A DNA stretch of 64,000 bases from Pedobacter cryoconitis (GTDB lineage: Bacteria > Bacteroidota > Bacteroidia > Sphingobacteriales > Sphingobacteriaceae): NCBI GenBank assembly GCA_019352875.1, contig JAAAFW010000015.1, positions 372,001 through 436,000 of the forward strand, in the 5' to 3' direction. The first letter of the stretch is position 1, and each line of letters starts with the position of its first letter. The translations under genes were made by a program, and so were the position numbers. A model generated the notes under the pieces. It had not been told where the DNA came from. It saw only the letters and a list, made by a program, of their open reading frames with translations, and did no database searches. Shown here one piece after another: positions 55,279 through 63,781 of this stretch.

Positions 55279-57354
55279 ATGATGACTCAAGACGAATTTA
55301 AACCGTTCATCCCTGCCGAAAGTAAGGTAGCTGAATTCACGATTAAATCAATTCTGCTTGGTTGCATAGCTGGTATCATCTTCGGAGCTGCTACTGTATA
55401 CCTCGCCTTAAAAGCCGGATTAACTGTTTCCGCATCCATTCCAATCGCCGTTCTGGCAATTACCCTAGGTAAGAAATTTTTTAAGACCACAATTCTAGAG
55501 AACAACATTATTCAGACAACAGGCTCTGCCGGTGAATCTATCGCTGCGGGTGTAGTATTCACGCTGCCAGGCTTTCTATTCCTGAGTACAGATATCGGCG
55601 GACAAAGCTCCGGTGATGCCTTTTTCAATTATATGACCATCCTGATCCTGGCGATCCTGGGTGGTGTGCTGGGAACCATGATGATGATCCCTTTACGCCG
55701 CTCACTCATCGTTAAAGAGCATGAGACCCTGCCCTATCCCGAAGGTACAGCCTGCGCTTCGGTACTTAAAGCCGGTGAACGTGGTGGAACATTCGCCCGT
55801 ACTGCTTTCTGGGGACTAGGCTTCGCCATGGTTTACGCCATGCTGCAGAAAGTATTCCATATCATCGCCGAAGCTCCGGCCTGGATCACTACTCAAACCA
55901 ATAAATTCCTTCCTGCTGCACAGATAAGTGGTGAGATTACACCCGAGTATCTTGGTGTCGGTTATATCATCGGCCCAAAGATCGCTGGTGTTCTTGTTGC
56001 TGGTGGTGTATTAGCATGGTTAGGATTAATCCCTTTACTGGCTACCTTAATCGACCCCATATTAGCTGCAAATCAATTAGTTAAATTAGGTTTGCTGGCA
56101 GACATCACTAAAGCCGGCGGTTCTGTTGGCTGGAATCCGGATACCCAGACTTTCTCTGATTATCCACTCGCAATTTATCAGGCTTATGTGAAACAAATCG
56201 GTGCTGGTGCAGTGGCTGCAGGTGGTTTTATCACACTGCTTAAAACTATTCCGACTATCATTTCTTCTTTTAAAGACAGCATAGGATCCTTAAAAGAAGG
56301 CAAAATAGAATCTGATATTAAAAGAACTGACCGTGATCTTTCCCTAAAGGTTGTCGGTATAGGTAGTTTATTACTAATTATCCTGGTCGCTGTACTTCCA
56401 CAAATTCCAAGTAATGGATTTGGTAGTAACCTGCTGATCGGTGTGCTAGTTGTATTATTTGGTGCCTTCTTCGTTACCGTTTCCAGCCGTATTGTCGGTT
56501 TGATCGGATCGAGTAATAATCCAATCTCTGGAATGACCATTGCCACAATCATGGGAACCTGCCTGGTATTTATTGCTGTTGGCTGGACGGGTAAAGTATA
56601 CGAACCAATGGCATTGGTTGTCGGTGGTATGATCTGTATCGCCGCTGCAAATGCCGGTGCAACTTCTCAAGATCTAAAAACGGGTTATATTATAGGTGCA
56701 ACTCCAAAATATCAGCAGATCGCTTTATTTATTGGTGTAATCGTATCTTCAATAGTGATTGGCTTAACAGTCCGGATCTTGGATACGCCTACCCCGGAAA
56801 TGCTTGCACAAGGCATTCATCACGCCATTGGTACCGCAGAATATTCCGCTCCCCAGGCGACGTTAATGGCCACGCTAATCAAAGGAATGTTATCCTTTAA
56901 CCTGGACTGGCAATATGTACTGGTAGGTGTATTTATCGCAATCACTATTGAGTTATGCGGTGTGAACTCCCTATCCTTCGCTGTTGGTGCTTACCTCCCA
57001 TTATCTACTACCCTGCCAATCTTTGCCGGTGGTGCAATCAAAGGCTTCGTAGAATGGAAAGAGCGTAAAAAAGTGAAAACACTGGAAGAGGAAGAATTAG
57101 GCCCGGGTAACCTGTTCGCAACCGGACTGGTTGCCGGTGGTGCATTAGCCGGAGTTGTCGTCGCCGTATTGATGGTTATCCCGTCTGTGAGGGATAATTT
57201 GAGCAAAGTAAACCTGGAACCGCTATTAAGCACCTGGTTTGGTGACGGCGGATACCAGATTTTGGGTGTATTAATCTTCTTATTCATGGGATTTGTGCTT
57301 TATAACATCGGCAGCAAACCAAATCCAGAAGAAAAACCACTGGATGGAGAATAA
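55279..57354 (+). CDS. OPT family oligopeptide transporter
   Basis: 691 residues with about 16 membrane helices. The start contains FTIKSILLGCIAGIIFGAATVYLALKAGLTVSASIP (typical of the bacterial OPT branch; cited for position only in the segment near residues 20-55), and later GEHETLPYPEGTACASVLKAG-type and GCGVNSLSFAVG-type segments are present. It imports oligopeptides or modified peptides with protons. The gene starts at ATG 55279 and ends 33 bp before its terminator. Confidence 0.9.
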   Translation: MMTQDEFKPFIPAESKVAEFTIKSILLGCIAGIIFGAATVYLALKAGLTVSASIPIAVLAITLGKKFFKTTILENNIIQTTGSAGESIAAGVVFTLPGFLFLSTDIGGQSSGDAFFNYMTILILAILGGVLGTMMMIPLRRSLIVKEHETLPYPEGTACASVLKAGERGGTFARTAFWGLGFAMVYAMLQKVFHIIAEAPAWITTQTNKFLPAAQISGEITPEYLGVGYIIGPKIAGVLVAGGVLAWLGLIPLLATLIDPILAANQLVKLGLLADITKAGGSVGWNPDTQTFSDYPLAIYQAYVKQIGAGAVAAGGFITLLKTIPTIISSFKDSIGSLKEGKIESDIKRTDRDLSLKVVGIGSLLLIILVAVLPQIPSNGFGSNLLIGVLVVLFGAFFVTVSSRIVGLIGSSNNPISGMTIATIMGTCLVFIAVGWTGKVYEPMALVVGGMICIAAANAGATSQDLKTGYIIGATPKYQQIALFIGVIVSSIVIGLTVRILDTPTPEMLAQGIHHAIGTAEYSAPQATLMATLIKGMLSFNLDWQYVLVGVFIAITIELCGVNSLSFAVGAYLPLSTTLPIFAGGAIKGFVEWKERKKVKTLEEEELGPGNLFATGLVAGGALAGVVVAVLMVIPSVRDNLSKVNLEPLLSTWFGDGGYQILGVLIFLFMGFVLYNIGSKPNPEEKPLDGE

Positions 57355-57386
57355 AAAAGATGCGTTTTTAAGCTAAATAAGATAGA

Positions 57387-57411
57387 TAAAGCCGGTTTTT
57401 CGCCGGCTTTA
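57387..57411 (+). terminator. Terminator of the OPT gene
   Basis: TAAAGCCGG and CCGGCTTTA form perfect 9-bp arms with a TTTTTCG loop and a short T run. Confidence 0.85.
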
Positions 57412-57462
57412 TTAATTAATCTGGCTTACATTCAGGCGAATATCATTTTGTCAGCATATTAA

Positions 57463-57494
57463 TTTGCAAGCGATGTATTCTAGTTCTATATTTG
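57463..57494 (+). promoter_or_regulatory. tRNA-Lys promoter
   Basis: TTTG at 57463-57466 and TATATTTG at 57487-57494 with 20 nt between them. The start would be near 57500, giving a 5' precursor of about 44 nt. Confidence 0.65.
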
Positions 57495-57543
57495 CATCAC
57501 AATAAAGGAAAACGGTTATCAAAATCGTTGAAATTTAAAGGAT

Positions 57544-57616
57544 GATTCCGTAGCTCAGCTGGTAGAGCATTACACTTTTAATGTAGTGGTCCTGGGTTCG
57601 AATCCCAGCGGGATCA
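57544..57616 (+). tRNA. tRNA-Lys (anticodon TTT)
   Basis: 73 nt including the discriminator A at 57616; CCA is not encoded. Acceptor GATTCCG pairs with CGGGATC (one G-U), the D-arm is GCTC/GAGC, the anticodon stem TTACA/TGTAG encloses CTTTTAA with TTT as anticodon, and the T-arm is CTGGG/CCCAG. Its last three bases overlap the stop codon of the recombinase remnant on the other strand, as expected if it served as an integration site. Confidence 0.95.
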
Positions 57617-58351
57617 CATCTTGGTACAAGTCAGAAAAAAACTGATTTGTGCCATTTTTTTACTAGTTAAGTTGCTGGTTTTATGATAGATAATAATCGC
57701 AACAGCATTTACTCTCGGAGTTCGATATACCTCTCCATCAAATACGATATTTTCAGGGAAGATCGAACTCAAGATCTCCCTTCTTTCTTTCACTGTCCCT
57801 TCCACATAACGTGAACCTAGCCCTGACAGCTTGTTTAGGCCATATTCCAACAGTGAATCGATTTCTTTATTTCTATTAGAGATTTTTCCCAACTCACGTT
57901 CTAGCTTTTCGATTTTAGTATTCGTGTCTACTTTAATCAAATTAAAATCGTCATCATCCAATGTGCCATCTACCTTTTGAATCCTGGCATTCTGCATCCG
58001 TATATTCAAAGCATCGAGCTGTGACATCAATTTTCGCCGTTCCGCATTTTGATACTTCGTCTGATTTTTGAAATCTTGGATCACAAAAGTCTTGTAAACT
58101 TCTAATATGCCTGGTTTCGGAATAAGGTCGTTCAATTGGTCAATGAATTTATTATTGGTATCAGCAGCATTAAAACGCACCAGAGATCCTGCAGTGCAAT
58201 GGTAGTAATAGTAATATTTGCCCATCTTACCTTTGGACTCACTACCTGTCAACATCCTGTCGCATAATGGACATTTTAGAAAACCTCTTAAAGGCAAATA
58301 GTCCAAAGAAACAATTTTTGGTTTCACAACCCTTTTTCTACCGTTACCTTT
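57614..58351 (-). pseudogene. Large serine recombinase, C-terminal remnant
   Basis: The 237-residue reading is the C-terminal part of a large serine recombinase: the zinc-ribbon start LPLRGFLKCPLCDRMLTGSES with CxxC and a later YYYYYHC, then a coiled-coil (about residues 65-165). The catalytic N-terminal resolvase domain is missing. Homology continues upstream (…GRKRVVKPK) only to 58351, exactly where repeat copy 1 begins, and a stop closes the frame. The only available starts are GTG-like, so it is not likely to be active. The stop codon TGA lies in the tRNA-Lys 3' end. Confidence 0.8.
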
Positions 58352-58467
58352 TTACAACGTAAGATAGCTACAAGGCGCTCCATTCCTGGAGTGCCATATC
58401 ATCAATTTACTGCTAATGCATCCATACACCATGTGCTAAATTCAAACGCATTAACCAAATGTTGAGG
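58350..58467. repeat. About 118-bp direct repeat, copy 1
   Basis: Same orientation and order as copy 2 (60009-60127). The first 45 bases differ at only one site; the rest matches with several substitutions and small indels, and both end with GTTGAGG. It contains the hairpin GGCGCTCCA/TGGAGTGCC (58374-58395). Its left edge is the point where the recombinase homology stops. Confidence 0.85.
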
Positions 58468-58513
58468 GAATAACCATTGCATAACAAAACAGGTTAGCGG
58501 TTCGTTGTTCTTC

Positions 58514-58960
58514 TTACTGTTTTTTTCCTTTCAATACTTTTAAGGATATTTGTCCGCAATGGTGAGAATTGTGAAATAGCAGAATTGAAAACAGTTTTAT
58601 TCTTGATATTTTTCCGAACCAGGCTGTATCTATTTCTTCAAGCCATTCTTTGTCTGTTGTATTGACAACTAATGTTTTAAGGGTATTGTAACCATTCTCA
58701 AAATACGCACGACTTATTTCAAGGTCATATTGAACACCTGTGTCTTTTTGCCCCATTGTCGTTCCTTCCACGTTAGTTTCATAACCGAAAAATTCACCAA
58801 TTAAATTTATCGTTTCGCCAATATGCCTGTAAATGAACCCAACTGATGCAGTTTGTTCTGTTAAGCGAAGGTCAATATTCTCTGCATTTATGTTTTTGCA
58901 GAAATGAGAACAGTCCATTCGGTTCTGTTCCAATATTTGTAATAAAATTTCCTTTTGCAT
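58514..58960 (-). CDS. DinB/DUF1572-like metalloprotein
   Basis: 148 residues of the DinB four-helix fold. The three-His metal site is visible: YRHIGET in helix 2 and HNSHHCGQISLK in helix 4. DinB members include bacillithiol- and mycothiol-dependent transferases; this one is undefined. It is last of the SRPBCC-ArsR-DinB operon, 9 bp after the ArsR gene. Confidence 0.82.
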   Translation of the reverse strand: MQKEILLQILEQNRMDCSHFCKNINAENIDLRLTEQTASVGFIYRHIGETINLIGEFFGYETNVEGTTMGQKDTGVQYDLEISRAYFENGYNTLKTLVVNTTDKEWLEEIDTAWFGKISRIKLFSILLFHNSHHCGQISLKVLKGKKQ

Positions 58961-58969
58961 TTGATATAT

Positions 58970-59296
58970 CTAATTTGAATTCTTTTTACGTGTTAAGATT
59001 GTATCTAAATTTTTCAATTTGATGTTCCAAAATTCATCAAAATGATTTATCCAATTACGCAGTTCAATAAAACCGTTTTGGTTTAAAGTGCAAAAACGTT
59101 CTCTACCGATTTCTTTGATCGTAATAAAACCTGCTGTTTGCAAAATGCTGATATGCTTGGAAACAGCTGGTCGGCTCATTTCAAAGTTTTCGGCTAAGCT
59201 GTTTATGTTGTAACTATCTTTGGTCAGTAAGTGCAATATTTGCCTGCGACTTGGATCTGCTATTACCTGAAAAGCGTCAAGGGTTGGTGTTGCCAT
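58970..59296 (-). CDS. ArsR family (HTH) transcriptional regulator
   Basis: 108 residues: winged helix with IADPSRRQILHLLTKDSYNI, SLAENFEMSRPAVSKHISIL (recognition helix), QTAGFITIKEIGRERFCTLN. No metal-binding ELCVCDL motif is present, so it is not an arsenic sensor of the classic type; it is closest to the SdpR-like or SRPBCC-linked ArsR subgroup. It lies 7 bp after SRPBCC. Two tandem palindromes upstream of the operon are its likely targets. Confidence 0.88.
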   Translation of the reverse strand: MATPTLDAFQVIADPSRRQILHLLTKDSYNINSLAENFEMSRPAVSKHISILQTAGFITIKEIGRERFCTLNQNGFIELRNWINHFDEFWNIKLKNLDTILTRKKNSN

Positions 59297-59303
59297 TGCT
59301 GTT

Positions 59304-59726
59304 CTAGTTTAGGTGGGCAAGCATTTTTTGAATATTCTTAAGCCAACCATCTGTCATACCCGTTAGGATAGCGTAGTTTTCTTCTTTAAACCCTGAATGT
59401 TTCAAGTTCAGTATTGTTCCATTCTCTTGTTCTTCCAGTGTCCACTCAACAATAGTATCAAGCGTGGTAATTCCATTACTTGAACCACCTTTCCAACTGT
59501 AAGTAAGTCTTTTAAGTGGAACGATTTCAAGAACTTTACAATAAAAAATTCCGCTTAATTCAAGGCTCGGAATGGGATTTGTCCGAAACTCAAATTCGTG
59601 TCCTACTACTGCTATGAAGTTGTTAGGCATAAGCCATACAGCAATTAACTCAGATTGGGTCAGGTATTTCCAAACCTCTTCTGGTGATTGCTCATAAATC
59701 CATTGATGTTTAATTTCTCTTTTCAT
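59304..59726 (-). CDS. SRPBCC (AHSA1-like) domain protein
   Basis: 140 residues of the Bet v1/AHSA1 fold (SPEEVWKYLTQSELIAVWLMP, then LTYSWKGGSSNGITTLDTIV and a C-terminal helix with GMTDGWLKNIQKMLAHL). Such proteins hold hydrophobic ligands. First gene of the ArsR-DinB operon. An ArsR regulator next to an SRPBCC protein is a frequent arrangement in Bacteroidota and Actinobacteria. Confidence 0.88.
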   Translation of the reverse strand: MKREIKHQWIYEQSPEEVWKYLTQSELIAVWLMPNNFIAVVGHEFEFRTNPIPSLELSGIFYCKVLEIVPLKRLTYSWKGGSSNGITTLDTIVEWTLEEQENGTILNLKHSGFKEENYAILTGMTDGWLKNIQKMLAHLN

Positions 59727-59732
59727 ATTTAA

Positions 59733-59748
59733 GTAACTTTGAAGTTAC
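59733..59748. promoter_or_regulatory. Operator-like palindrome 1 (ArsR operon)
   Basis: GTAACT-TTGA-AGTTAC, perfect 6-bp arms, 7 nt upstream of the SRPBCC ATG. It adjoins the near-consensus -7 box CGAATTTA (minus strand TAAATTCG) at 59748-59755. Confidence 0.65.
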
Positions 59749-59756
59749 GAATTTAA

Positions 59757-59776
59757 GCGTAACTTTTGGGTTACGC
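59757..59776. promoter_or_regulatory. Operator-like palindrome 2 (ArsR operon)
   Basis: GCGTAAC-TTTTGG-GTTACGC, perfect 7-bp arms, with the same GTAAC/GTTAC core as palindrome 1, on the upstream side of the same -7 box. Confidence 0.65.
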
Positions 59777-59808
59777 AAGTTTTTTTTCAAAGTAGGAATC
59801 TAGATCTG

Positions 59809-59984
59809 ATGGCTACTGAATTTGCAGCTGAAATTGATGGCTTCTCCATTGGCTCCAATGATATCAACAATTTAACTTTGGGTCTGGAGCGGTTCTATAA
59901 TTGTTTCCCATTTATTCAATGAGCGCAGTGAAGCAGTTAAGTGGAATGATTAAGCTCTTATTGAAGGCTGTTGCTGATAATTAA
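59809..59984 (+). pseudogene. Remnant of phosphoenolpyruvate synthase (PEP-utilising enzyme C-terminal barrel)
   Basis: The plus-strand frame from 59809 reads the strongly conserved PEP-enzyme signature DGFSIGSNDINNLTLGLER, then stops. A second frame gives LFNERSEAVK, and a third gives GMIKLLLKAVAD (59943-59978), the order found in PpsA. Only a 60-residue scrap with at least two frameshifts remains, so it is dead. It shows that this stretch is decayed coding DNA and not native spacer. Confidence 0.75.
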
Positions 59985-60008
59985 ACAAATCAAGTTTCAA
60001 CCCTGCCA

Positions 60009-60127
60009 TTTTACAACGTAAGACAGCTACAAGGCGCTCCATTCCTGGAGTGCTATTATCCACTTACTGCTAATCCATCCACACGCCATGTGCTAAAACT
60101 TCAAATATCCACAAAAAGACGTTGAGG
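60009..60127. repeat. About 118-bp direct repeat, copy 2
   Basis: Partner of 58350-58467. Hairpin GGCGCTCCA/TGGAGTGCT at 60033-60054. Its ends have matching CAACGT (60013) and ACGTTG (60119) words. Together with copy 1 it brackets a 1.5-kb cassette. Confidence 0.85.
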
Positions 60128-60157
60128 TTTCAAAGCAAGTCTACTTGTAAAACCTGA

Positions 60158-61025
60158 TCATTCCCTGTAGAATATTTTAAAATGCCTCCAAGAAGTGTGA
60201 CAACTTTGCCCTATGTCTTCCATCAGAAAATTCAATAGTGTTTCCAAATTAACCTCACTAAATACAGAATTCTCAATCAATTCAGCTGTTTGGACAAGGA
60301 ATATGGTATGTTCATTCCAATCAGGATTTAAAGATTTATCCAATATTTTGTCAATGTTTCTACCAATTGCCCATTGGGGCTTTATAAGCTGGAGTTCAGA
60401 AATTGACCTTTTTTGATAATACAGAACGGTTTCATTAGCATGCGCCTGGTTGGCTTTTGGAGTTTCATAATTATATTGCTTCCTAGTTTTGATCTAATAA
60501 AAATTACCTGCTGGGGCAGCCAATTTTTCAGCACTTTCTAATACAACCTTTCTTAGGTTATATTTCTCATAACTGCCATCACTCCATAAATATGAGATTG
60601 GTGTACCATTCATTAAATCAACAATTTCTGTATTTAATCGCAGGGAGAAGGTCAATTGTCACATCTAATTCATTGTCTTGACTCCCAACTTTCAGATGAG
60701 CAAGTTCTTTGTGCCTTCGTTCCTTCTTGATTTGCTTGATAAACAAATTAAACTCTTCTACTTTTTGCACTATTGCTTTGTAATGTTCATGGCTTTTTGG
60801 TAACGCAATGATCGCTTTTTGAAAAGAATGTACTCCTTTCGATGTGTCTACAAATACACAGATTCTAATTACAAGATCATTTTCAATTGCTTTGCATGCG
60901 ACTATTAAATCTACATAGTAGGTTCTACTTATCTCGTGGAAATTTTCAAATTTTAATATTATTGCAAGAACAAAAATATCGGTAGCATTTTTATTAATTT
61001 CAACTATATATCTTGGATGCTCCAC
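60158..61025 (-). pseudogene. Frameshifted HEPN-like (AbiU2-type) gene
   Basis: Starts at ATG 61025. The first 131 residues include ICVFVDTSKGVHSFQK and the R/H motif RRHKELAH, reminiscent of HEPN RNase (R-x4-6-H) proteins of the AbiU2 type. Near 60635 the frame shifts: the other frame continues TEIVDLMNGTPISYLWSDGS to a TAG at 60494-60496, after which the same frame stays open to a stop at 60158 (112 codons, no good start). One or two lesions therefore broke it, unless the TAG is the natural end. The HEPN call is tentative. Confidence 0.5.
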
Positions 61026-61072
61026 TAATTATTTTGTATTTTACTTCCAGTATGAACCACAAATCAAATTAA

Positions 61073-62404
61073 ATGCTAAACCGTAGAAATTTCCTCAACT
61101 ATGCTGCAACCGCAGTGGGAACCACTGCCATACTTTCTGCGTTAGACAACCCTGCCTATGCCCTTTTCAATAAAACTATTGGTGCAAACAGCCAAATCAA
61201 TATTGGTGTTATAGGAATCAAAGGCATGGGATGGTCTGACCTCAAAGCGGCCCTCAAGGTACCGGGAGTAAACCTGATCGCCCTGTGTGACAGTGATGCT
61301 AACGTGCTTGATGAAAGGATGGCCGAATTAAAGTCGATGAATGTTGACGCCGCAAAAGTAAAAAGATATAAAGATTATCGTTCGCTACTCGACAATAAAG
61401 ATGTCGATGCAGTAATTATCGGGACACCCGATCACTGGCATGCCCTGATGATGATTCATGCTGTACAGGCAGGTAAAGATGTATATGTTGAAAAGCCAGT
61501 CGGCAACTCTATTGTCGAGTGCAGTACAATGGTCAAAGCTCAGGAAAGATACAATAAGGTTGTACAGGCAGGTCAATGGCAGCGCAGTCAGCAACATTTT
61601 AAAGATGCCGTTGATTTCGTAAAGAGTGGCCAGCTGGGAAATATCAGAACTGTAAAAGTATGGTGTTACCAGGGCTGGATGAAACCTGCTCCCGTAGTAG
61701 CGGATACCTTACCTCCTGCAGGCGTAGATTATGCCATGTGGCTTGGGCCGGCGAATAAAAGAGCATTCAATGCTAGCAGATATCACTTCAATTTCCGCTG
61801 GTTCTGGGATTATGCCGGTGGGTTAATGACCGACTGGGGAGTGCATTTATTGGATTATGGCTTGCTAGGTATGAATTCACCTGTGCCAAAAACCATATCT
61901 GCATTAGGTGGCCGCTTTGCCTATCCCGATCTGTATGAAGAAACTCCTGATACGCTGACTACCTTATATGAGTTTGACAAGTTCAATATGGTATGGGATT
62001 CTGCCATGGGCATCGATAACGGCTCTTATAACCGCAACCATGGGATTGCCTATATTGGAAACAACGGTACGCTGATCCTCAACAGGGACGGCTGGGAAGT
62101 CATTGAAGAAAAGATAAGCGGCAATAAAGTTAGCAAGCCCTTTGTTAAATCCTCAGATAACGGACTGGACAATCATATGGTCAATTTCTTTAGTGTAGTC
62201 AGATCCAGAAAAAAAGAAGAACTGAACTGCTCTATACAGGATGCTGCGCATGTAGCTACCGTTGCCCAGATGGGGAATATTGCCTTCAGAAGCGGACAAA
62301 AATTATCATGGGATAATGCCAAACACCGGTTTACAGACCAGCAGATCAACGATAAATACCTGCTGGCCCCTTATCACAACGGTTACAGCTTACCCAAAGT
62401 TTAA
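61073..62404 (+). CDS. Gfo/Idh/MocA family oxidoreductase with Tat signal
   Basis: 443 residues. A twin-arginine signal peptide begins the protein (RRNFLNYAATAVGTTAIL), so it is likely exported folded. The Rossmann NAD(P) domain follows (NIGVIGIKGMGWSDLKAAL; GTPDHWHALM; EKPVGNSIVE) and the C-terminal alpha/beta domain has the catalytic-type WDYAGGLMTDWGVHLLDYG. Family members oxidise or reduce sugar derivatives; the substrate is unknown. A terminator follows at 62479. Confidence 0.9.
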   Translation: MLNRRNFLNYAATAVGTTAILSALDNPAYALFNKTIGANSQINIGVIGIKGMGWSDLKAALKVPGVNLIALCDSDANVLDERMAELKSMNVDAAKVKRYKDYRSLLDNKDVDAVIIGTPDHWHALMMIHAVQAGKDVYVEKPVGNSIVECSTMVKAQERYNKVVQAGQWQRSQQHFKDAVDFVKSGQLGNIRTVKVWCYQGWMKPAPVVADTLPPAGVDYAMWLGPANKRAFNASRYHFNFRWFWDYAGGLMTDWGVHLLDYGLLGMNSPVPKTISALGGRFAYPDLYEETPDTLTTLYEFDKFNMVWDSAMGIDNGSYNRNHGIAYIGNNGTLILNRDGWEVIEEKISGNKVSKPFVKSSDNGLDNHMVNFFSVVRSRKKEELNCSIQDAAHVATVAQMGNIAFRSGQKLSWDNAKHRFTDQQINDKYLLAPYHNGYSLPKV

Positions 62405-62478
62405 CGCTACAGTTTAAACAAGACAAAACTGTCGGGAAAATATCGGTGAGGTTCACAAGATTTAAAATCAAAACGCAC

Positions 62479-62512
62479 AAAAGGCCGTTAATCGCATGAT
62501 TAACGGCCTTTT
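62479..62512. terminator. Terminator after the Gfo/Idh gene
   Basis: Perfect 15-bp arms at 62479-62493 and 62498-62512 with a GCAT loop; A and T flanks on each side suit both converging genes. Confidence 0.9.
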
Positions 62513-62576
62513 CACTTTTAGACTTCAACGCTAATTTACTAGCATTAAGTCAATTGATTACGAAAGCCAGAGCGCG

Positions 62577-63122
62577 CTAATTGCCATTATAAGGAGCAGA
62601 AAACTTTCCGTCAGTTACGGTTATGAACTCATTGCCATCTCTCAGTTCTAATTTCCCTGAAAAAGTGCCTTTTACACCCCAATCAGTTAAGCTTGTGATG
62701 GTAACTGTAAATTGAGTACCCGGGCTTCTACCACCGTCATATACCGTAGTGCCCGCATGCTTTCCGTCTTTATAATTTTGTATATAAAACTGTCCCTTAA
62801 GTTCCGGGGCAGATGTGCCTGCTACCGAATAGGTTTTTTCTTTCACTCCTTCGGGAATTACCATGTCAATGCCAAATCCAGTTATCTTATCTGCCTTTTC
62901 CCAACCACCAATCACCACAAAGTGAACTTCGTCTTCAGCAGGTTTATCATTGGCATTAACAGAAGTGTTAAAACTATAGTCCTTGCCGTTTAATTTGCAG
63001 GTTAAGTATTTTTCTGAACTATCTCCAATAGCTGCATCTTGTTTACTACAAGATGATAAGCATATAAATACCAACAGTGAAAATGTTAAGGATAATCGCC
63101 TATTTAATTTTGTCTTGTTCAT
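62577..63122 (-). CDS. Hypothetical lipoprotein
   Basis: 181 residues from ATG 63122. A type II signal peptide with lipobox LSSC precedes the mature part, so it is a lipoprotein anchored at residue about 25. The body is beta-rich (KLNGKDYSFNTSVNAND, GTQFTVTITSLTDWGVKGTF, and EFITVTDGKFSAPYN at the end) and resembles Bacteroidota-specific secreted domains that bind or carry small ligands; no family is assigned. It begins 25 bp after the stop of the 152-aa gene, probably cotranscribed. Confidence 0.75.
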   Translation of the reverse strand: MNKTKLNRRLSLTFSLLVFICLSSCSKQDAAIGDSSEKYLTCKLNGKDYSFNTSVNANDKPAEDEVHFVVIGGWEKADKITGFGIDMVIPEGVKEKTYSVAGTSAPELKGQFYIQNYKDGKHAGTTVYDGGRSPGTQFTVTITSLTDWGVKGTFSGKLELRDGNEFITVTDGKFSAPYNGN

Positions 63123-63147
63123 AATTGATAACTTCGCTCCTTTCAAC

Positions 63148-63606
63148 CTACTTATTTACCTTGACGGATATTTGCCCATCTTCCAGGGCTTCAATATTTT
63201 TTTCGCCAAATACCTCAGGGTTGGTTTTTTGTAGGGCTTTCAGCAAGTCAGCGGTTGTACCACTATGCTGAAAACTAATTGTAGAGCCTGATGTACTGAA
63301 TTTCATTTTTGAACTGGCCACCCCCTTAGTAGCCTCTATCTTTTCATTAATGCTTTTTAGGGTAGCGAAATCAACGCCGCTAATATTTACAGTAGTTTTA
63401 TTTTCAGCACCAGTCTCTTCCGCACCTTTCTTTTTTCCAAACAACTTGCTAAACTTACCTCCGGTCTTGCCCGCTCTATCTGCTGTGTTACTTGCTCTAT
63501 CAGCTCCATTAATCGTGCGGTCTATTTTATCTAAAATGCCCTGCGCATTTGCAGATGTTATGCCAAATAACATAATGGTGAAACATATGATTCCAAATTT
63601 TTTCAT
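63148..63606 (-). CDS. Secreted hypothetical protein
   Basis: 152 residues with a Sec signal peptide (MKKFGIICFTIMLFGITSANA). The first part is a low-complexity basic Ala/Lys/Asp stretch (DRTINGADRASNTADRAGK, KLFGKKKGAEE), and residues about 75-150 form a small alpha/beta fold. No family recognised. Shares a unit with the downstream lipoprotein. Confidence 0.7.
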   Translation of the reverse strand: MKKFGIICFTIMLFGITSANAQGILDKIDRTINGADRASNTADRAGKTGGKFSKLFGKKKGAEETGAENKTTVNISGVDFATLKSINEKIEATKGVASSKMKFSTSGSTISFQHSGTTADLLKALQKTNPEVFGEKNIEALEDGQISVKVNK

Positions 63607-63781
63607 AGAGGTAATTTTAAATTTTAAACCCCAAAGAGATTAATTATTGCCGCTTCATACAATAAATGAATAAATGCATTTTTTTCTAATGGTATTCCTG
63701 TATTTTAATACAAATACCCAGTTTTTATGTAGTTAGTTTTTACCTTTATGTAGCTCGGATGCCTCATTACAGGGCAAAAAA

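Noticed and set aside
58350..60127. Classic integron attC sites
   Set aside because: The core words found (CAACGT, GTTGAGG) do not fit RYYYAAC/GTTRRRY, and no integron integrase is in the window, so only 'integron-like' is considered as an idea.
60213..60416. 67-aa plus-strand ORF
   Set aside because: Antisense to the decaying frame of the HEPN-like pseudogene; no start signal or motif.
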